The translations under genes and the position numbers were made by a program. This document shows positions 5,097 to 9,505 of a stretch of DNA of 9,505 nt, piece after piece. Origin of the DNA: SIG710 sp045605745 (GTDB lineage Bacteria > Bacillota > Clostridia > Oscillospirales > CAG-272); the NCBI GenBank assembly GCA_045605745.1, contig JAZUQN010000218.1, positions 1 through 9,505 of the forward strand. The letters are read 5' to 3'. Each line of letters begins with the position of its first letter. Position 1 is the stretch's first letter. The notes beneath the pieces are model-generated. The model ran no database searches. It had not been told where the DNA came from and saw only the letters and a list, made by a program, of their open reading frames with translations.

Positions 5097-6755
5097 ATGA
5101 TCACAGGAAAACAGTTTAAGGATGCGATAATTTCTGCGGCAAACAATATCTGCAGGCATAAGAAAACTATAGATGCACTTAATGTGTTCCCTGTGCCGGA
5201 TGGTGATACCGGTACTAATATGGCAATGACCATTTCTTCTGCAGTTGATGTGCTGAATGATATGGATATCAATGACACAACAGGCATCGATGAGGTTTCC
5301 TCTGCTATTGCATCTGCTCTTCTTCGTGGTGCAAGAGGTAATTCGGGCGTAATTCTGTCTCAGCTTTTCAGAGGTTTTTCCAATGGCTGTAAGGGAAAGA
5401 AAGAGCTTGATTCTACAGATTTTGCAAGTGCGCTTGCAAGCGGTGTCGATGCAGCTTACAGAGCGGTTTTGAAGCCAACCGAGGGCACTGTGCTGACGGT
5501 TTCCCGAATGGCTGCAGCTGCCGCTGCTGAGGCTGCAAAGGACGGTCTTGACAATGTTAGCACAATTGAGGCCGCTATTCAGCAGGGTGAAAAAACACTG
5601 GCGGAAACACCTGAGATGCTTCCTCAGCTTAAAAAGGCGGGCGTTGTTGATGCCGGAGGAATGGGATATATCGTTATTCTTGAGGGTATACTTTCCTATC
5701 TTAAATCGGGTAAGGTTATTGAGCGTGGTGAAGAGGATGTATTTACCGATGAAGGTGTTGTTGACCCTGAGGTTATGAGCGAAGATGAGATAACCTTCAC
5801 ATATTGCACAGAGTTTATTGTTGATAGGGCAGATGGCATTAAGAATGATGTTCTTCAGCTTCGGGAATTTCTTTCTTCTATCGGTGACAGCGTTGTTGTT
5901 GTTGACGATGAGGAGATAATTAAAATCCATGTTCATACAGATAGCGTCGGAAGAGCATTTGACGAAGCATCACAGTATGGTATGCTTGAAAAGATCAAGG
6001 TTGAGAATATGCGTGTTCAGTTCAGAGAGCGTCAGAAAAAAATGGCGAAAAAGGCTAAAAGAGAAGCTTTCGAGCCTGCTGCTCCCGAAAATGAATATGG
6101 AATGGTTGCCGTTGCAAACGGCGATGGAATGTTTAATCTTTTCACAGAGCTTGGTTGTGACAAAATAGTTCTTGGCGGTCAAACGATGAATCCTTCAACA
6201 GATGATATTCTTCGTGCTTGCCTTGCGGTTCCGGCAAAAAATGTATTCGTTTTTCCGAATAACAAAAACATAATAATGGCTGCAGAGCAGGCAGTTGCTC
6301 TTGCAAGCGACAGAAGAATAATCGTTATACCGACAAAAACTGTTCCTCAGGGAGTTTCTGCCGCACTTGCTTTTGATGGAGAGCTTGATGCTGATTCTCT
6401 TGCTGAGTCTATGATCGAAGCGGCAAAAAATGTTCGCACAGGACAGATAACTGCGGCAGCTCGCGACTCTGATTTTGATGGGCAGGCTATAAAGGAAGGC
6501 CAGATACTTGCAATGAAAGAGGATAAGCTGGCATTTGTTGGTGATGATGTCAGCTCGGCAGCTCTTGAACTGACGGGTGAAATAGTTAAAGCAACTGATG
6601 CAAGCTTTATAACGCTCTTTTATGGCGAGGATATAAAGGAAGAAAGTGCAGAGGCTTTGGCAACGCTGATTAACGAGCGTTTCAGCGATGCAGAGATCAA
6701 CCTTATAAATGGAGGACAGCCGGTTTACAGTTATATAATTTCCGTTGAGTGTTAA
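5097..6755 (+). CDS. fakA: Fatty acid kinase catalytic subunit FakA (DAK2/YloV family)
   Basis: The 552-residue protein is full length for the family. FakA phosphorylates fatty acids held by FakB (DegV-type) proteins to acyl-phosphates, feeding exogenous fatty acids into phospholipid synthesis. The N-terminal DhaL-like ATP domain shows NVFPVPDGDTGTNM (29-42; Asp35 and Asp37 for Mg2+), LRGARGNSG (76-84) and KPTEGT (126-131), then VVDAGGMG (183-190). The middle domain carries Cys237 and the HVH pair His278/His280, placed like the metal site known in this family. The C-terminal domain (334-552) is the DegV-like part, with GGQTMNPST (360-368) and PNNKN (387-391). The next gene, 19 nt on, is a MarR regulator, and no FakB gene is in the window. 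In Bacillus yloV sits with yloU and recG, so the MarR pairing is different. Confidence 0.93.
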   Translation: MITGKQFKDAIISAANNICRHKKTIDALNVFPVPDGDTGTNMAMTISSAVDVLNDMDINDTTGIDEVSSAIASALLRGARGNSGVILSQLFRGFSNGCKGKKELDSTDFASALASGVDAAYRAVLKPTEGTVLTVSRMAAAAAAEAAKDGLDNVSTIEAAIQQGEKTLAETPEMLPQLKKAGVVDAGGMGYIVILEGILSYLKSGKVIERGEEDVFTDEGVVDPEVMSEDEITFTYCTEFIVDRADGIKNDVLQLREFLSSIGDSVVVVDDEEIIKIHVHTDSVGRAFDEASQYGMLEKIKVENMRVQFRERQKKMAKKAKREAFEPAAPENEYGMVAVANGDGMFNLFTELGCDKIVLGGQTMNPSTDDILRACLAVPAKNVFVFPNNKNIIMAAEQAVALASDRRIIVIPTKTVPQGVSAALAFDGELDADSLAESMIEAAKNVRTGQITAAARDSDFDGQAIKEGQILAMKEDKLAFVGDDVSSAALELTGEIVKATDASFITLFYGEDIKEESAEALATLINERFSDAEINLINGGQPVYSYIISVEC

Positions 6756-6774
6756 TTTTTAGGGAGGTGAGTTT

Positions 6775-7224
6775 ATGGTAAGCAGATTTGAACGCTTTTT
6801 GGTTGCTCTGGCGGGTATAAACCGTTCTTGGCACAAAATAGCATCAAATGAAATGGAAAAATACGGTCTTAAAGGCTCATTTGCTATCTATCTTGTTACC
6901 ATGCTCAGATATCCTGAAGGAATCACATCAGCCCAGCTTGGTGAGATCTGTGGAAGAAATAAGGCGGATGTTTCAAGATCGATATCCGAGCTTGAGGCAA
7001 AGGGACTTGTGCTTCGAGATGATAACGGCGGCAGATACAGAGCGCCCATAAAGCTTACCGACGAAGGGAAGCTTTCTGCAGAGCATGTTAGAAAGCAGGC
7101 TAATATAGCAGTTGAGATTGCAGGTATAGGGATTCCGGAGGATCGCAGACATCTTTTTTATGAAACATTGGAGCTTATCTCTTCAAATTTACAGAATCTA
7201 AGTAAAAACGGAATGCCCGAATAG
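6775..7224 (+). CDS. MarR-family winged-helix transcriptional regulator
   Basis: A 149-residue protein of typical MarR length and layout: an N-terminal dimerisation helix (2-28), the winged helix-turn-helix (about 49-83: GITSAQLGEICGRNKADVSRSISELEAKGLV), a wing (84-95) and C-terminal dimerisation helices (98-145). The SRSISELEAKGLV recognition-helix region is classic for the family. Cys59 in the helix-turn-helix is the only cysteine. The ribosome binding site AGGGAGGTGA (6761-6770) is very strong. It is co-transcribed with fakA and ends just before a hairpin. The two palindromes in the operon promoter make autoregulation likely, and the third before fprA suggests a second target. FabT, a MarR protein controlling fatty-acid synthesis in streptococci, is a precedent for lipid sensing. 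The ligand is unknown. Confidence 0.92.
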   Translation: MVSRFERFLVALAGINRSWHKIASNEMEKYGLKGSFAIYLVTMLRYPEGITSAQLGEICGRNKADVSRSISELEAKGLVLRDDNGGRYRAPIKLTDEGKLSAEHVRKQANIAVEIAGIGIPEDRRHLFYETLELISSNLQNLSKNGMPE

Positions 7225-7229
7225 AATAA

Positions 7230-7262
7230 AAAGACCGATACACCAATGGTGTATCGGTCTTT
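7230..7262. terminator. Bidirectional intrinsic terminator between convergent genes
   Basis: Arms 7230-7244 (AAAGACCGATACACC) and 7248-7262 are perfectly complementary over 15 bp with loop AAT. The hairpin begins 5 nt after the MarR stop. On the plus strand the T run is only TTT; on the minus strand it reads TTTTTATT, so it terminates better for the beta-lactamase-like transcript, which must first run about 97 nt past its stop codon. Confidence 0.85.
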
Positions 7263-7359
7263 AGCATTACTGCGTTTTGTCGATTAGCTAACAAAGGTTT
7301 TGGTCATTTAATCTCTTCTGTCGCTGCGCTCGTTTAGGATTACATATGGGGGGCTTAAC

Positions 7360-8847
7360 TCATATTTCATCTTTTTTTCCCATTGCGTAACCGTTATATT
7401 CTTCAAGAAATGCCTCGGCATTTTTAATCATACGAACAGAAATTCTCTCGTCCTTAAATGCAAATATCATGCATATATTTCCGAAATATTTATCTATAAC
7501 TTGAACCTTTAAGCGAAGCTTTTTGTCCTCGGCCCAAATTCCGGAGGTGGCGCAATCGTATTTGTTTCCGGGGCATACATATGTTCCAATCATATCCGAA
7601 TACCCGTCTTCAGGAAATTTTGCAAATTCGTTATAGCCAAGTCCAAAGGGAAGCTCCTTTTTTCCCTGAGCATTTTCATATGCAAAAATTCCTTTTCCGT
7701 TCTCGTCAAAGCTGAATTTTATCCATTTGATGCCCATTGCGTTATCTTCCATGGTATATCTAACGCCGTCGATTTCTTTTGCAAAGCTGTTTTCTGTTCG
7801 TCCCTCAAGGCACACCAGCTTTCTTGAAGCGATATAATCTTCAAGTGCTTTTAGTGCTTTCGGATTTTCGGGAATTGCATTTTCGCTGACGGTTTTAACG
7901 AGCTCAAAGCAGAACTGATGAAGGATTATTGTTTTTGCAGCGTCATTGCCCTGATTATCAGAGTTTATAACCATTATCATATCGGTTTTGGGATCGTAGA
8001 TTGCGAGCTGACATCCCATACCGTTAAATAAAAATCCACCATTGAAGCAACCCCAGATCTGATATCCGTAACCGCATGAATTATAGCTTACAGCACCGAA
8101 AAGATCATTATCCACAATAGGAGATATAGCCTCCTCCATAAATTGGCGACTAATATATTGAACACCGTCCCATTCGCCCTTGTTTGCAACAAAACGGGCA
8201 AATATCAAAAGATCTCTTGGGGTACAGAGAATACCTGAGTCGCTCCAGGAGTATCCGCCGGGACATTTGAGACAGTAGGATTCTTCGCTAAAGCCAATTG
8301 CTCTGAGAAACTTGTCCTTCATATATTCAAGGAATGGCTTGCCTGTAACCTTTTCAACAATAGCTCCGAGCATAAATGATCCGGCGCTGTCATAAGAGAA
8401 GGACGTGCCGGGAATCCTGCCGTTTTTCTGCTTGAAATATGCTTCCTCTCTGGTGTCAGTTTTTGCTGTGAACCAATAACATTCGTTTGTTCTGGCGGTT
8501 GACATTGTCAGCATATCCCGAAGAGTCATTTCACGAAGATTATCATTCCAGTTTTCGTTTTCATATTCAGGGAAATATTTTATAAACTTATCGTCGATAG
8601 AAAGCAGACCGTCGTCCTGAGCAAGACCTATGCTGACAGCCATAAAGCTCTTTGTAACCGAATAAAGACGGTGCAGAAAATCTTTATGAAAGGGGGCGTA
8701 ATATGCCTCTGCAATTATATTTCTGCCCTTTGAAATTATGATATCATGGGTTGAGAGCTTATATGCATCATAAGTTTTAAACAGCTTAAGTATTTCCGCA
8801 GAAGAAACACCAACGCTCTCCGGGCTGCATTTTGTGAATCCAAGCAT
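7360..8847 (-). CDS. Serine beta-lactamase-fold hydrolase (class C / EstB-like)
   Basis: The 495-residue product has a beta-lactamase/transpeptidase-like domain (about 1-320). S63-V-T-K66 in LYSVTKSF is the catalytic SxxK box. Y152-D-S154 in SYDSAGSFMLG sits at the YxN position with Ser for Asn. NGMGCQLAIYDP (275-286) is at the third-box position. The family includes AmpC, DD-peptidases, esterases and many uncharacterised hydrolases; the substrate cannot be read from sequence. There is no signal peptide, so it is probably cytoplasmic, which argues against a cell-wall or antibiotic-defence role. Residues 345-495 form a beta-rich C-terminal domain that I do not recognise. GAGGTGA 5 nt from the ATG supports the start. 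It is a single-gene unit convergent with marR and divergent from fprA. Confidence 0.88.
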   Translation of the reverse strand: MLGFTKCSPESVGVSSAEILKLFKTYDAYKLSTHDIIISKGRNIIAEAYYAPFHKDFLHRLYSVTKSFMAVSIGLAQDDGLLSIDDKFIKYFPEYENENWNDNLREMTLRDMLTMSTARTNECYWFTAKTDTREEAYFKQKNGRIPGTSFSYDSAGSFMLGAIVEKVTGKPFLEYMKDKFLRAIGFSEESYCLKCPGGYSWSDSGILCTPRDLLIFARFVANKGEWDGVQYISRQFMEEAISPIVDNDLFGAVSYNSCGYGYQIWGCFNGGFLFNGMGCQLAIYDPKTDMIMVINSDNQGNDAAKTIILHQFCFELVKTVSENAIPENPKALKALEDYIASRKLVCLEGRTENSFAKEIDGVRYTMEDNAMGIKWIKFSFDENGKGIFAYENAQGKKELPFGLGYNEFAKFPEDGYSDMIGTYVCPGNKYDCATSGIWAEDKKLRLKVQVIDKYFGNICMIFAFKDERISVRMIKNAEAFLEEYNGYAMGKKDEI

Positions 8848-8893
8848 TTTTTCACCTCATATCAAAGCTGAAAATACAAATTTCTCATATGAA

Positions 8894-8922
8894 ATTATAA
8901 CCCATAAATATGTAAATGTCAA
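8894..8922 (-). promoter_or_regulatory. Consensus promoter of the beta-lactamase-like gene
   Basis: On the minus strand there is a perfect TTGACA (plus 8917-8922), a 17-nt spacer and a perfect TATAAT (plus 8894-8899). The start is predicted near 8887, giving a leader of about 40 nt. The -35 is preceded by TG, so it contains TGTTGA, one half of the operator motif, but the partner half is poor (TACATA). An 8-bp palindrome ACAATTGT (8922-8929) overlaps the upstream edge of the -35. Confidence 0.85.
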
Positions 8923-8977
8923 CAATTGTCATAAAATTATAGCAGTTTATTTCTAAAAAACAAAAAATATTTATCGG

Positions 8978-8993
8978 TGTTGAAAATTCAACA
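8978..8993. promoter_or_regulatory. Operator-like inverted repeat, site 3 (upstream of fprA)
   Basis: TGTTGA-AAAT-TCAACA has the same perfect six-base arms and four-base spacing as site 2, and both are followed by a T-rich run ending in TTTTG. It lies about 68 bp before the fprA ATG, over the region where a -35 box is expected, and about 2.2 kb from the marR coding region. Confidence 0.75.
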
Positions 8994-9047
8994 TATTTTT
9001 GGAAAATAATATAGTACAATTATTGTGAAAATCAAAAAATATGTTGA
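8988..9047. repeat. 13-bp inverted repeat flanking the fprA -10 region
   Basis: TCAACATATTTTT (8988-9000) and AAAAATATGTTGA (9035-9047) are perfect reverse complements separated by 34 bp. The left arm is the right half of operator site 3 plus its T-rich tail; the right arm ends at the fprA ribosome binding site. The predicted -10 lies in the loop, so the left arm is probably not transcribed and the repeat would act as DNA. Confidence 0.7.
8992..9020 (+). promoter_or_regulatory. Probable fprA promoter (weak -35)
   Basis: TACAAT (9015-9020) is the best -10. At 17-nt spacing the -35 is only CATATT (8992-8997), overlapping operator site 3. TTGAAA (8980-8985) with AATAAT (9005-9010) is an alternative with a long 19-nt spacer. 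A weak -35 under a palindrome fits either repression or activator dependence. Confidence 0.4.
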
Positions 9048-9060
9048 GGAGAAGAAATTT

Positions 9061-9505
9061 ATGATGATCACAAACAGCATAAAATATATTGGCGTCAATG
9101 ACCACGAGATCGATCTTTTTGAGGGACAATATAAGGTTCCAAACGGTATGGCATATAATTCCTATGCCATAATTGATGATAAAATAGCGATAATGGATAC
9201 GGTTGATGCAAGGTTTACTCATCAGTGGCTTGATAATATTGCAAATTGCCTTGAGGGTAGAAAGCCTGATTATCTGATAGTTCAGCATATGGAGCCTGAT
9301 CATTCTGCCAACATTTTCAGCTTTGCTAAAGCCTATCCCGATGCCAAGATAGTTTCATCGGCAAAGGCTTTTTCTATGATGAAAAACTTTTTTGGTACAG
9401 ATTTTAGGGAAAGACAGATAGTTGTTTCTGAGGGGAGCACACTCTCTCTTGGAGAACACACTCTCACGTTTGTTGGTGCACCTATGGTGCATTGGCCTGA
9501 GGTTA
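9061..9505 (+). CDS. fprA: Flavodiiron protein, FprA-type (partial, C-terminus outside window)
   Basis: The first 148 residues of an A-type flavoprotein of about 400 residues are present. Flavodiiron proteins reduce O2 to water and/or NO to N2O in the cytoplasm of anaerobes, using electrons from rubredoxin or similar donors. The metallo-beta-lactamase-like domain shows the diiron motif H76-M-E78-P-D80-H81 and, at the cut end, PMVHWPE with His144, the next expected ligand. NGMAYNSYAI (28-37) also fits the family. The flavodoxin domain that carries FMN lies beyond the window. AGGAG (9047-9051) at 9-nt spacing supports ATG 9061; ATG 9064 follows directly and is less well spaced. The gene diverges from the beta-lactamase-like gene. 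A palindrome shared with the fakA-marR promoter suggests common control. Confidence 0.92.
   Translation, partial: MMITNSIKYIGVNDHEIDLFEGQYKVPNGMAYNSYAIIDDKIAIMDTVDARFTHQWLDNIANCLEGRKPDYLIVQHMEPDHSANIFSFAKAYPDAKIVSSAKAFSMMKNFFGTDFRERQIVVSEGSTLSLGEHTLTFVGAPMVHWPEV

Noticed and set aside
5094..5936. 280-residue open frame on the minus strand inside fakA
   Set aside because: It is antisense to a clearly conserved gene, its translation resembles no family, it is rich in Cys, Asn, Ile and His as expected of antisense frames, and no ribosome binding site or promoter was seen.
7360..8847. Antibiotic-resistance beta-lactamase
   Set aside because: There is no signal peptide, the YxN-equivalent box is altered and there is an extra C-terminal domain. 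The fold is shared by many esterases and peptidases.
8971..9303. 110-residue minus-strand open frame across the fprA start
   Set aside because: It overlaps the fprA coding start and its promoter. The plus-strand frame carries the diiron motif and a good ribosome binding site.

Overview
The window looks like chromosomal DNA of a low-to-mid GC, Gram-positive-type anaerobe, most likely class Clostridia (perhaps an uncultured Oscillospirales-like lineage). The reasons are an IreB-family gene, a FakA/YloV fatty-acid kinase, a DacF-like penicillin-binding protein, an anaerobe-type flavodiiron (FprA) gene, strong AGGAGG-type ribosome binding sites and near-consensus sigma-A promoters. No phage, transposon, CRISPR or plasmid gene is visible.

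Layout. Positions 1-19 (minus) are the 5' end of a tRNA, probably tRNA-Pro, driven by a perfect TTGACA-17-TATAAT promoter (42-70). Divergent from it, a TTGAAA-17-TATAAT promoter (135-163) starts a plus-strand run: ireB (239-505), ribF (506-1462, no gap), a membrane-anchored DacF-like protein with two altered active-site boxes (1482-2804), an SCP2-like lipid-carrier-type protein (2885-3640) and a class III PLP aminotransferase (3655-4905). The last two are tightly paired. A weak palindromic terminator may follow.

A second unit starts at another perfect consensus promoter (4989-5017): fakA/yloV (true start 5097, not the longer reading frame from 4986) and a MarR-family regulator (6775-7224). 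Two copies of the inverted repeat TGTTGA-N4-TCAACA, exactly 40 bp centre to centre, flank the promoter core. A strong hairpin (7230-7262) separates this unit from a convergent serine beta-lactamase-fold gene (8847 to 7360, minus), which has its own perfect promoter. The 213-bp divergent region 8848-9060 then leads to fprA (9061 to window end, partial), whose upstream DNA carries a third perfect copy of TGTTGA-N4-TCAACA.

Main interpretation. The shared palindrome and the MarR gene inside the two-operator operon suggest an autoregulated local regulon that links exogenous fatty-acid activation (FakA) with O2/NO detoxification (FprA). This is inference. The other points of interest are the DacF-like protein with GAN and NSG in place of SxN and KTG, and the SCP2-like plus aminotransferase pair, whose substrate is unknown.
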